Shown: in pieces, positions 18,063-26,419 of the stretch
Layout of the letters: each line of letters starts with the position of its first letter
Position numbering within the stretch: the first letter of the stretch is position 1
The notes under the pieces: model-generated
Databases searched by the model: none
The model's input: the letters and a program-made list of their open reading frames with translations, nothing else
Told to the model about the DNA's origin: nothing
Translations under genes and position numbers: made by a program
From: Gemmatimonadota bacterium
GTDB lineage: Bacteria > Gemmatimonadota > Gemmatimonadetes > Gemmatimonadales > Gemmatimonadaceae
Direction: 5' to 3'
Length of the DNA: 64,000 nt
NCBI GenBank assembly: GCA_021324635.1
Contig: JAJPIS010000021.1
Span: 25,552-89,551 of the forward strand

Positions 18063-18569
18063 ATGAGTGACCGTCGGCGGCCCGCGCGAGGGGACCCGTA
18101 CGAACGGGCGCTCCTCATGCTGGGGGCTCGGGCGTACGCGACGCGGGAGCTGCGGCAGCGGCTCGTCCGGCGCGGGTTCCCGGAACCGGATGTCGACGCG
18201 GCGATTGCGCGGCTGACCGCCGTCGGACTGCTCGACGATGCCGCCTACGCGCGACAACTGACGCGGTCACGGATCGTCGGCGGGCGGGCGGCACCGCGGC
18301 GCGTGCGTCTGGAGCTCGCGCGGCGCGGCGTCGACCGCGCGACCGCCGATGCCGCCGTCGATGCCGTGGTGGAGGACGAGGCGGTCGATCCCGCGGCCGC
18401 GCTGGAGGCGCTGGCCCGCCGACGCGCGGTCACGCTGGCGCGGCTCGACCCCGCCACTCGACGCCGACGGCTCTACGCGTACCTCGCGCGCCGCGGGTAC
18501 GACGCCGACGACATCCAGGCCGTGCTCCGGCGCATCGATGCCGACGCCGCCGGGGGGAGCGGGGACTAG
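18063..18569 (+). CDS. recX: RecX regulatory protein
   Basis: It modulates RecA filaments in the cytosol. The 168 residues show the RecX three-helix repeats: YERALLMLGARAYATRELRQRLVRRGF, IARLTAVGLLDDAAYARQLTRSR and APRRVRLELARRGVD. I choose the ATG at 18063 because the protein then has the family length. Position after recA supports the call. It ends 27 bases before alaS. Confidence 0.92.
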   Translation: MSDRRRPARGDPYERALLMLGARAYATRELRQRLVRRGFPEPDVDAAIARLTAVGLLDDAAYARQLTRSRIVGGRAAPRRVRLELARRGVDRATADAAVDAVVEDEAVDPAAALEALARRRAVTLARLDPATRRRRLYAYLARRGYDADDIQAVLRRIDADAAGGSGD

Positions 18570-18584
18570 CCCCTCCGGTCGCTG

Positions 18585-18590
18585 TATATT
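18585..18590 (+). promoter_or_regulatory. -10-like TATATT immediately before alaS
   Basis: TATATT ends 6 bases before the ATG at 18597, and there is no Shine-Dalgarno sequence between. This spacing is what a leaderless transcript would show. No good -35 is visible. Confidence 0.35.
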
Positions 18591-18596
18591 CGACAG

Positions 18597-21482
18597 ATGC
18601 TGCCCGCGATGACGGCCGACGAGGTCCGGGGTCGGTTTCTCCGCTTCTTCGAGCGCCATGGCCACGCCATCCGCCCGAGCTCGTCGCTCGTGCCGGCCGA
18701 CGACCCGACGTTGCTCTTCACCAACGCCGGCATGGTCCAGTTCAAGCGCATCTTCCTCGGGCTCGAGTCACCGGCGTTCGGCCGGCGGGCGACGACCGCG
18801 CAGAAGTGCGTGCGGGCCGGTGGCAAGCACAACGACCTCGAGCAGGTCGGCCATACGGCCCGGCATCACACGTTCTTCGAGATGCTCGGCAACTTCTCCT
18901 TCGGCGATTACTTCAAGCGGGAGGCGATCCGACTCGCCTGGCAGCTCGTGACGGAGGAGCTGGGCATCCCGCGCGCGCATCTGCGCGTCACGGTGTTCCG
19001 GACCGACGACGAAGCGCGGGCGCTCTGGCGGGAGATCGCGGGCCTCCCGGACTCGCGGATCTACGGCCTCGGCGAGGCGGACAACTTCTGGCAGATGGCG
19101 GATACCGGCCCGTGCGGGCCGTGCAGCGAGATCTACGTCGACCTCGCGCACCTGGCGCGCGACTGGTCCTTCCCCGAGGGCGCGAGCGGCGAGTGGACGG
19201 ACGTGCGCCGGACCGAGTTCTCGGAGGCGGCGTTCGTCGGGGGCGCCGAAGCGGGCCGCTTCCTGGAGATCTGGAACCTCGTCTTCATGCAGTTCGACCG
19301 GCAGCCGGACGGTGAGCTCCGACCCCTGCCCAAACCGTCGGTCGACACGGGCGCGGGGCTCGAGCGGATCGCCGCTGTGATGCAGGGAGTCACGAACAAC
19401 TTTCACACCGACCTGTTCAAGCCGCTGCTGGACACGGTCGCGCGCGTCGTCGGCCGGCCCTATCGCCCGGGCGGCGCGGCGGAGCCGGTCCGGCAGGACG
19501 CGACGGTTGCTGTGGCGGCTCCGGGTGGAGGCGGACATCCGCGCGGCGTGCAGCGACGGTACGTGGACGACCCGGCGTCCTTTCGCGTGCTGGCCGACCA
19601 CGCCCGGGCCGTCGCCTTTCTGCTCGCCGATGGGGTCTTTCCGTCGAATGAAGGCCGCGGATACGTGCTCCGCCGGATCCTCCGCCGAGCGGTCCGGCAC
19701 GCCTGGCTGCTCGGGCGTAGCGAGCCGACGCTCGTTCATGTGGTCGAGTCGGTGATCGAGACGATGCGCGAGGCGTACCCGGAGCTGGCCCTGCGCCGGA
19801 AGCATCTGGTCGAGACGACGCGTCAGGAGGAGGAGCGGTTCCTCAGCACGATCGCCGACGGGATGGCCCGCCTCGACGAGCTTGCCCCGGTCGGCGGCAC
19901 CGTCGACGGCTCGCCCGCGATCCGCGGGACGATCAGCGGCGAGGACGCCTTCCGCCTCTACGACACGTACGGGTTCCCGATCGACCTCACGGAGCTGATC
20001 GCCCGCGAGCGCGGCTATACGGTCGATACGGCGGAATTCGAGCGGGCGCTCGACGGGCAGCGAACGCAGTCCAAGACGGAGCGACGGACGCGGCGCCTGG
20101 CCGTCGGCGGCGACGAGCTGGCGGACCCCGAAGGGTGGGAGTACCAGGACGACGCGTGGCGCAGCGCCGGCCGGGACCGCTTCCGCTTCGTCGGATACGA
20201 TCGGCTCGAGGTGCCCGCTCGCGTCGTCGCCATGCGCCGACTCGAGCATGGACGACTGGCGATCCTGCTCGACGAGCGGCCGTTCTACGTCGAGTCCGGC
20301 GGGCAGATCTCCGACCGCGGGGAAGTCATCGGCGACGGATGGCGACTCGAGGTCGAGGACGTGCGCAAGCTCGAAGGGGCGGACGGGCGCGTCGCGATCA
20401 TGGGCCGGGCCGAGGGCGAGTTCCGGTGGGGGCCGGTCCTGGCGCGGGTCCCGCGCGACATCCGACTCGATACCGAGCGCAATCACACCGCGACGCACCT
20501 CCTCCACGCGGCGCTGCGGCGCGTCCTGGGGGAGCATGTGCATCAGCGCGGATCGCTCGTCGCGCCGGATCGGCTCCGCTTCGATTTCAGCCATCCGGCA
20601 CCGCTCACGCCGTCCGAGGTCGGTGCGATCGAGGAGCTGGTCAATCGCGAGATCGCGCGCGCCGTGCCGGTCACCTGGAGCGAGCAGCCGTATGCGGCCG
20701 CGGTCGCGAGCGGCGCGATGGCTCTCTTCGGGGAGAAGTACGGCGATGTCGTGCGGGTCGTCAGCGTCCCCGAGTTCTCGATGGAGTTGTGCGGCGGCAC
20801 TCACGTCCGCAACACGAGCGAGATCCTCCAGCTCAAGGTCGTCACCGAGACGGGCGTCGGTGGGGGCGCGCGGCGGATCGAAGCCGTGACCGGGCGCGGC
20901 GCCTATGCGCGCACGCGCGCCTACGAGGGAGCCATCGACCGCATCGCCGACGCGCTCCGCGCGCCCGCCGACCCGATGGCGGTCGCGACCCGGGTGGAGC
21001 AGCTCGTCTCCGAGCGGCGTCTGCTCGAGAGGCGGCTCACCGAGGTGCTCCGCGGAGGCGCGGGTGGCGGCGCCGGCGGAGCGGCCACCGGCGGGCAGGT
21101 CGGGGCGCTCGTCGAGCAGGCGCATGCGCTGGATGGGACGCGGGTCGTGGCGGCGCGGGTCGAGGCGCCGGACCTGGCAACGCTCCAGGCGCTCGGCGAC
21201 GCGCTCCGCGAGCGGCTCGGCTCGGGCGTCGGGGTCCTCGCGGCAGCGCTCGAGAATGGCAAGAGCACCCTGCTGGTCGTGGTCACCGATGACCTGCGGA
21301 GCCGCGGCGTACGTGCCGACGCGATCGTCCGGGATCTGGCGGCGGCGGTCGGCGGTCGTGGGGGCGGGAAGCCGCACATGGCGCAGGCCGGGCTGCCCGA
21401 CGAGTCACGGATCGCGCCGGCCCTCGAGGCGGTGATCCCGACCGTGCGGCCGCTCCTCGACGCGCCGCCGGGTGAGCGGTGA
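18597..21482 (+). CDS. alaS: alanine-tRNA ligase
   Basis: A class II synthetase charging tRNA-Ala. The aminoacylation core includes FTNAGMVQFK, TAQKCVRAGGKHNDL, HHTFFEMLGNFSFGDYFK and DTGAGLERIA. The editing domain has zinc-site motifs HTATHLLH (about 628) and CGGTHV (about 731), and a DHHA1-like C-terminal domain follows. The 961 residues are slightly above the usual 870-900. Part of the excess is a glycine/alanine-rich insertion of roughly 35 residues near 290-325, before DPASFRVLADHARA, plus a glycine-rich stretch near 820. The start at 18597 or the ATG four codons on are both possible. The stop overlaps the next gene as GTGA. Confidence 0.96.
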   Translation: MLPAMTADEVRGRFLRFFERHGHAIRPSSSLVPADDPTLLFTNAGMVQFKRIFLGLESPAFGRRATTAQKCVRAGGKHNDLEQVGHTARHHTFFEMLGNFSFGDYFKREAIRLAWQLVTEELGIPRAHLRVTVFRTDDEARALWREIAGLPDSRIYGLGEADNFWQMADTGPCGPCSEIYVDLAHLARDWSFPEGASGEWTDVRRTEFSEAAFVGGAEAGRFLEIWNLVFMQFDRQPDGELRPLPKPSVDTGAGLERIAAVMQGVTNNFHTDLFKPLLDTVARVVGRPYRPGGAAEPVRQDATVAVAAPGGGGHPRGVQRRYVDDPASFRVLADHARAVAFLLADGVFPSNEGRGYVLRRILRRAVRHAWLLGRSEPTLVHVVESVIETMREAYPELALRRKHLVETTRQEEERFLSTIADGMARLDELAPVGGTVDGSPAIRGTISGEDAFRLYDTYGFPIDLTELIARERGYTVDTAEFERALDGQRTQSKTERRTRRLAVGGDELADPEGWEYQDDAWRSAGRDRFRFVGYDRLEVPARVVAMRRLEHGRLAILLDERPFYVESGGQISDRGEVIGDGWRLEVEDVRKLEGADGRVAIMGRAEGEFRWGPVLARVPRDIRLDTERNHTATHLLHAALRRVLGEHVHQRGSLVAPDRLRFDFSHPAPLTPSEVGAIEELVNREIARAVPVTWSEQPYAAAVASGAMALFGEKYGDVVRVVSVPEFSMELCGGTHVRNTSEILQLKVVTETGVGGGARRIEAVTGRGAYARTRAYEGAIDRIADALRAPADPMAVATRVEQLVSERRLLERRLTEVLRGGAGGGAGGAATGGQVGALVEQAHALDGTRVVAARVEAPDLATLQALGDALRERLGSGVGVLAAALENGKSTLLVVVTDDLRSRGVRADAIVRDLAAAVGGRGGGKPHMAQAGLPDESRIAPALEAVIPTVRPLLDAPPGER

Positions 21483-21877
21483 CGGAGACGAGCGATCGAC
21501 CGCATCCGGTCGGGACAGCGGCGCACGACGCGGCGGGGGTCGAGGCGGGTCTGGCGCGCCGCGTCGACGCCGCCCTCCGCGCCGTGGGAGCCGATCCGGC
21601 GGCCGGCGCGCGTGCCGATGGCGCGGCCCCGGCGGTCGACGCACAGACCTACCTCGCGGCGGCCGCACATGTCTTCGCCGATGTGCTGCGCGCCGACTGC
21701 TCGGCACGCACGAGCGCGATCGATCTCCTGGTCGTCGACGCGCTCGTGACGTACGCCTTCGAGCGGGCGGCCGACGACCCGGCGACGGTCGAGGAGTATG
21801 CGGCGCGTGCGATGGCGACCCTGGCGGGGATGGCGGCCCCGCCGACGGCGCCCACGACCGCCGCGTCGGATCCGTGA
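21479..21877 (+). CDS. small helical protein of unknown function
   Basis: A 132-residue alanine-rich protein with no motif I recognise. Residues 45-115 look alpha-helical (YLAAAAHVFADVLRA, AIDLLVVDALVTYAFERAAD) and could form a small bundle. There is no membrane segment or signal. It starts at GTG 21479, overlapping the alaS stop by 4 bases, and ends 46 bases before the CpsB-type gene, so it probably belongs to the same transcript. Continuous codon usage and tight spacing support it being a real gene. Confidence 0.55.
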   Translation: MTETSDRPHPVGTAAHDAAGVEAGLARRVDAALRAVGADPAAGARADGAAPAVDAQTYLAAAAHVFADVLRADCSARTSAIDLLVVDALVTYAFERAADDPATVEEYAARAMATLAGMAAPPTAPTTAASDP

Positions 21878-21923
21878 TCGCGCCGAGACGGGGCGGTGGC
21901 GCTCGGCGGGCCGCCGCACCGGC

Positions 21924-22688
21924 ATGATCGACCTCCACACGCATCTCCTCCCCGGCGTCGACGACGGGTCCCCACGGCTCGACGTCTCTCTCGATGTGCT
22001 GCGCCGCTTTGCCGCCGATGGCGTCGAGGTGGTCGTCTGCACGCCACACCTGCGGGCGTCGGTGGCGGCGGACGCGCCCGATGCCCGGCACGCGGCGATC
22101 TTCGCTGCGCTCGAGGAGGCGGTGGCGGGCGCGCCGACGCTCCGGCGGGGCTGGGAGATCATGCTGGACGCGCCCGGGGTCGATCTCAGCGCGCCCCTGC
22201 TCGCGCTCGGCGGCTCGTCGGCAGTGCTGGTCGAGTTTCCCCGCACGGGGGTACCGATCCATGCCACCGAAGAGCTCGCGCGGCTGCGCGGCACGGGCAT
22301 CGTCCCGGTGCTGGCGCATCCGGAGCGGTACTGGGGCTGCTCGCCCGCGCAGGTCCGCGCCTGGCGACAGGCCGGGGCCGTGATGCAGGTCGACGCGATC
22401 GCGCTCCTCGCGGGCGGCCAGATGGGTGAGCTGGCCCACGCCCTGCTCGAGGAGGGCCTCGCGGATTGCCTGGCCAGCGACAATCACGGGGACACCCGCT
22501 CGCTGGGTGCCGTCCGGGACTGGCTCGCCGAACAGGGGGCCGAGGAGCACGCGATCCTGCTCACCGAGATCAACCCGCGGCGGGTGCTGGAGGGCGCGCC
22601 CGTCCTGCCGGTGCCGCCGGTACGGGTGAAGCGGGGGTTGCTCCGGCGCTTCCGCGAGCTGGTCTACGGTCGGCGGTACGGGCGATGA
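21924..22688 (+). CDS. CpsB/CapC-type PHP-domain tyrosine phosphatase
   Basis: A manganese-dependent protein-tyrosine phosphatase family (Wzb/CpsB of Gram-positive capsule loci) that reverses BY-kinase phosphorylation. The PHP metal-site motifs are present in order: DLHTHLLPGVDDG, VCTPHL, VEFPRTG, LAHPERYWG and SDNHGDTRS. The 254-residue length is right. No BY-kinase (Wzc/CpsD) is in the window. If this acts on polysaccharide export, its partner lies elsewhere. The ATG at 21924 was chosen because the family begins MIDLHTHLLP. The stop overlaps the asparaginase start (ATGA). Confidence 0.88.
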   Translation: MIDLHTHLLPGVDDGSPRLDVSLDVLRRFAADGVEVVVCTPHLRASVAADAPDARHAAIFAALEEAVAGAPTLRRGWEIMLDAPGVDLSAPLLALGGSSAVLVEFPRTGVPIHATEELARLRGTGIVPVLAHPERYWGCSPAQVRAWRQAGAVMQVDAIALLAGGQMGELAHALLEEGLADCLASDNHGDTRSLGAVRDWLAEQGAEEHAILLTEINPRRVLEGAPVLPVPPVRVKRGLLRRFRELVYGRRYGR

Positions 22689-23649
22689 TCGTCATCGTCT
22701 TCACCGGCGGCACGATCTCCATGCGGCGCGACGCCGCATCCGGAGGACCGGTCCCGACGATGGGCGCGGCGCATCTCCTGGCGACCGTCCCCGGCATCGA
22801 GGCCATTGCGCCGCTCGAGGTAGACGACTGGGCGACGATGCCGGCCTCGCATCTGACGGTCGACCAGCTCTGGACCCTCCGGACGCGGATCGCCCACCAT
22901 GTCGCGCGGCCGGAGGTCGACGGCGTCGTCGTGGCGCAGGGGACCGATACGCTGGAGGAGGTCGCGTACCTGACGGCGCGCTCGATCGGCACCGCCGTGC
23001 CGATCGTCTTCACCGGCGCGATGCGCACGGCCGACGATGCGGGCTGGGACGGTCCGGTCAACCTGCGAGACGCCGTGCGAGTCGCCGCCAGCCCCGGTGC
23101 CCGCGGACGCGGGGTGGTGGTCGCCTTCGCCAGCCGGATCTACTCGGCGTGGGACGTGACCAAGGTCGACACCAGACTGCCGGACGCGTTCGGCAGCCCG
23201 GGGCTGGGGCCGATCGGAGAGGTGGATGGGGACCGGGTCGTCTGGCACCGGACGCCGGTACCCGAGCGCGTGATCGCGACGGCCGCCCTCGCCTCGCCGG
23301 TCGACATCGTCTACGCCTACGTCGGCGTCGATGGACGGCTGATCGATGCGGCGCGCGCTGAGGGTGTCGGGCTCGTGGTCGCGGCACTCGGCCGGGGAAA
23401 TACCAACCCGCCGGTCTTCGGTGCGATCCGCCGCTGGCTCGATGCCGGGAAACCGGTGGTGTGACCTCGCGCGTGCCGCGCGGCCGTGTCGGCCCGACCT
23501 ACGGCTTCCCCGGCGGCGGGCGGTGGCTCCAGGAGGCGGGCGCGATCTTCGCCGGATCGCACCGGCCGGCCCAGGCGCGGATCGACCTGATGCTGGCCCT
23601 GGGTGCGGGACTGGCTGGCCAGGAGCTGGCCGCCATCTTCGAGCCGTAA
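22685..23649 (+). pseudogene. L-asparaginase, split by a single-base frameshift
   Basis: It hydrolyses asparagine to aspartate and ammonia. The first piece (22685-23464, 259 residues) carries both catalytic threonine regions, VFTGGTISM and AQGTDTLEEVAYL, plus FTGAMR and DGPVNLRDA, then stops at TGA 23462 just after AGKPVV. The missing end is intact in another frame from 23461 to 23649 (VTSRVPRGRV, YGFPGGG, QARIDLMLALGAG). Restoring one G in the GTGGTGTGACC stretch rejoins them as PVVVTSRV, the expected family sequence, giving about 322 residues. So this is either a one-base deletion, an assembly error, or a rare -1 frameshift. The gene overlaps the CpsB-type stop. Confidence 0.85.
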
Positions 23650-23650
23650 C

Positions 23651-25075
23651 ATGCCGGACAGCCGGGGGGTCGGCGGGGAGGGGCGCGTCGGGAGCCAGGA
23701 CACGCCGGGGAGGCGGGCGGCCGATCCGAGCGCCGACGTCGCGGCGGCGATGCGGCCACCCCGTGCGGTGCTCGACATCGCCCGCCGACTCGAGGCGGCC
23801 GGCCACGAGACGTGGTGTGTCGGCGGTGCCATCCGCGACACGCTGCTCGGCCATCCGCACACCGACTGGGACCTGGCCACGGCCGCCACCCCCGAGCAGG
23901 TGCAGCGGCTGTTCGGCCGGCGCACCGTTCCGGTCGGTGTCGCCCACGGGACCGTGGGCGTGCTCGACCCGCGCGGAACGATGCACGAGGTGACGACGTT
24001 TCGCCGGGATGTGCGGACCGACGGCCGGCACGCGGACGTGGAGTTCGGCGCATCACTCGATGAGGACCTCGCCCGGCGCGACTTCACGATCAACGCGATG
24101 GCGTACTCGCCAAGCCGGGGCGTGCTGCACGATCCGTTTGGTGGGCAGCGCGACATCGCGCGGCGCGTGATCCGGGCCGTGGGCCAGCCGGCCGACCGTA
24201 TGCGGGAGGACCGATTGCGCGCGCTCCGGGCGCTCCGATTCGCCGCACGGTTCGAGTTCGAGATCGAGGTCGAGACGTGGCGCGCGATCGTCGGCAGTGC
24301 GCCGTTCCTCACCCGACTGTCGCCCGAGCGCGTCCGGGAGGAGCTGGCCAAGACGATGGAGCAGGTGGCGCGGCCCTCGCTCGCGCTCGGTCGGTGGCGC
24401 GACAGCGGCGCGATCGCGGTGCTCGTGCCGGTGCTGGCCGACATCGATGCGACGACGCTCACGACCCTGGACTGCCTTCCGGCTCCGGCACGGACCGAGG
24501 GGATGGGGCCGCGGGCGATCGCCCGCGCGGACGCCCGCCGGGCGGCGAGGCTCGCCGCGCTCTTCGTGGGGCGTCGCGGGGACCGGGTGCGGCGCGCGCT
24601 CCGCGACCTGCGGTTCTCCAACGCCGAAACGGAATGGATCGGTGGCATCGGCGACGGCTGGAACCGCGTCGTCGGCACGATCGAGCGGTCGCTCGTGAGC
24701 GGAGCGGTGCCGAGCGATGCCGACGTCCGGCGATGGGTCGCGGCCGCGGGGCCGACACGGATCGCCACCGTGCTGCGGGTCGCCGCCGCGCGATGGGCCG
24801 CGACGCGGGCCGCCAGAGGGGACGCCGGGGCGCCCACCGCGCGCGATGTGCGGGCCCTCTACCGCCGCACGGTCCGCAGCGCGTATCGGGATGCCCTCCG
24901 GGTCGGCGACCTGGCGATCGACGGCGACGATCTGATCGCGGCGGGGATCGCGCCCGGGCCGCGGATCGGTGAGATTCTGAAGTGGCTCGTCACGGCCGTG
25001 ATCGCGGACCCCACGCTCAACGATCGCGATCGACTGCTCGCGCTGGCGCAGGACTGGCGCCCCGAGGCGCGGTGA
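23651..25075 (+). CDS. CCA tRNA nucleotidyltransferase / poly(A) polymerase family protein
   Basis: A class II nucleotidyltransferase that adds or repairs the CCA end of tRNAs, or polyadenylates RNA. The head domain has VGGAIRDTLLG (about residue 57), the catalytic DWDLAT (about 73), FGASLDEDLARRDFTINAMAY and RMREDRLRALRALRFAARF, all standard. The C-terminal helical part (about 250-474) is less conserved. An N-terminal extension of about 40 residues looks disordered. The ATG at 23651 directly follows the TAA of the asparaginase tail. The tRNA partly visible at the right edge of the window lacks an encoded CCA, consistent with a need for this activity. Confidence 0.9.
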   Translation: MPDSRGVGGEGRVGSQDTPGRRAADPSADVAAAMRPPRAVLDIARRLEAAGHETWCVGGAIRDTLLGHPHTDWDLATAATPEQVQRLFGRRTVPVGVAHGTVGVLDPRGTMHEVTTFRRDVRTDGRHADVEFGASLDEDLARRDFTINAMAYSPSRGVLHDPFGGQRDIARRVIRAVGQPADRMREDRLRALRALRFAARFEFEIEVETWRAIVGSAPFLTRLSPERVREELAKTMEQVARPSLALGRWRDSGAIAVLVPVLADIDATTLTTLDCLPAPARTEGMGPRAIARADARRAARLAALFVGRRGDRVRRALRDLRFSNAETEWIGGIGDGWNRVVGTIERSLVSGAVPSDADVRRWVAAAGPTRIATVLRVAAARWAATRAARGDAGAPTARDVRALYRRTVRSAYRDALRVGDLAIDGDDLIAAGIAPGPRIGEILKWLVTAVIADPTLNDRDRLLALAQDWRPEAR

Positions 25076-25132
25076 GCCGCTGTGCGCCGCGCAGCGCGGT
25101 GAGGGACTCCGAGGACGGGGGAGGGGAGCGAC

Positions 25133-25663
25133 GTGTCGTTCTTTCGCGGCCGCCAGCCGGAGACATCCATCTGGCGCCGGTTCCGGTCGGGGCTCGACGG
25201 CTTCACCTTCGTGCAGGACACCGATCATTACGCGGCGCACATCGTCACCAGCGCCGAGCGGGCCGTCGACCTCTTTCGAGCGTTGCTGGATCACCTGGGA
25301 CCGGCCGTCGACGTCGCGGTCGAGGACCGGCGGGGCAAGCGAAGCTGGACCGGGGAGCAAGTGGCGCGCGCCGATGTGCAGGACGCCATCGGGCGCCTCC
25401 AGACATCGCTCGCGGCCGCCGGCGGGGTCGAGATCGCCGTGTACACGGCCCAAGATCAGGTGACGCTCGACGCCCAGCTCGAGCTCTTCATCTACGCGCG
25501 CAGCGACCGCTGGCTCTACCTCCTGCTCGGCCTGGGTCTCGAGGAGCGCACGACGCTGCCGACGCGCAGTTGGCGGGTGTCACGCCACGACTTCGAGCCG
25601 GCGCCGGAGCTGAGCGACGCGTTGGAGGCGGCGGCGACCCGGCTGTCCCTCCGTCCGGGATGA
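25133..25663 (+). CDS. protein of unknown function (176 aa)
   Basis: I do not recognise the family. It is a soluble-looking alpha/beta protein without signal or membrane helix. Visible stretches are YAAHIVTSAERAVDLFRALLDHLG, a charged segment DVAVEDRRGKRSW, and FIYARSDRWLYLLLGLGLEERT, where the last part could be a buried helix. The GTG start at 25133 is supported by a strong purine tract (GGGGGAGGGGAG) 5-6 bases upstream. It lies 57 bases after the CCA enzyme and 16 bases before the ZIP gene, so it is probably co-transcribed with them. Confidence 0.7.
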   Translation: MSFFRGRQPETSIWRRFRSGLDGFTFVQDTDHYAAHIVTSAERAVDLFRALLDHLGPAVDVAVEDRRGKRSWTGEQVARADVQDAIGRLQTSLAAAGGVEIAVYTAQDQVTLDAQLELFIYARSDRWLYLLLGLGLEERTTLPTRSWRVSRHDFEPAPELSDALEAAATRLSLRPG

Positions 25664-25679
25664 GGCGCCAGGCGGCGGC

Positions 25680-26414
25680 GTGGATCATCCGGCAGTAGTG
25701 GCCGGCGCCGTCGCTGCCGGCGCGAACCTGCTGGGCGCGGTTCTCGTCACCGGACGTACGCGGTGGAGTCGCGCGGCCCTCTCGGTCGTCGTCGCGTTTG
25801 CCGCCGGATTCATGCTCGCCGTCGCAATCGTCGATCTGCTGCCCGAGGCGATCCGCGCCGGCGGGCGCGCGGGCGCCGGTGGCGCGTCGGCGGCAGCGGT
25901 CGCCCTCGGAGCGTACCTGGTGGTGTACCTCGCGCAGCATGTCACGGGCGGGCACGGACACCTGCACCACGGGGGGAGCGAGATCACCGCCGCGGCCTCG
26001 ACGTCGGCCGTGGCCGGCCTGCTGCTGCACGCCTTCTTCGATGGGATCGCGATCGCGAGCGCATTCGGCGCCAGCGCGCGGCTCGGCGTGCTCGTCTTCG
26101 TGGCCATCCTGATGCACAAGGTGCCCGAAGGGCTGGCGGTCTCCAGCCTCGAGTTGGCAGCCGGTGCCAGTCGGGCCCGGGCGACCAGCGCGGCGGCCGC
26201 GCTCGGCGCCTCGACGCTCCTCGGCGTGGCCGCGACCGGCGTCGCCGAGTGGCTCACGGCCAACGGCCTGGCGCTGGCGGCCGGGGTGACGCTGTACGTG
26301 GCGGCGTCGAACCTGGTGCCGGAGCTCCAGGAGGGCGCGGACTGGGCGCGGCCGGCGGCACTCGTGTCCGGCGCCGCCCTCTACTTCGTGGCGCGAGCGG
26401 CGGTGGGGGTATAG
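25680..26414 (+). CDS. ZIP-family metal transporter
   Basis: An inner-membrane carrier for zinc or related divalent metals. About seven to eight hydrophobic segments are visible. The histidine-rich loop (GGHGHLHHGG, about residues 97-106) between the third and fourth helices and the metal-site motifs HAFFDGIAIAS (about 117) and HKVPEGLAVS (about 145) are diagnostic. The length of 244 fits bacterial ZIPs. The start is GTG 25680. It is followed after 5 bases by rarA. Direction and metal are inferred from the family only. Confidence 0.9.
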   Translation: MDHPAVVAGAVAAGANLLGAVLVTGRTRWSRAALSVVVAFAAGFMLAVAIVDLLPEAIRAGGRAGAGGASAAAVALGAYLVVYLAQHVTGGHGHLHHGGSEITAAASTSAVAGLLLHAFFDGIAIASAFGASARLGVLVFVAILMHKVPEGLAVSSLELAAGASRARATSAAAALGASTLLGVAATGVAEWLTANGLALAAGVTLYVAASNLVPELQEGADWARPAALVSGAALYFVARAAVGV

Positions 26415-26419
26415 GGACG

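Noticed and set aside
25763..26419. Upstream extension of the rarA frame by 219 codons.
   Set aside because: This region is the ZIP transporter read in another frame, and RarA homology starts just after ATG 26420.
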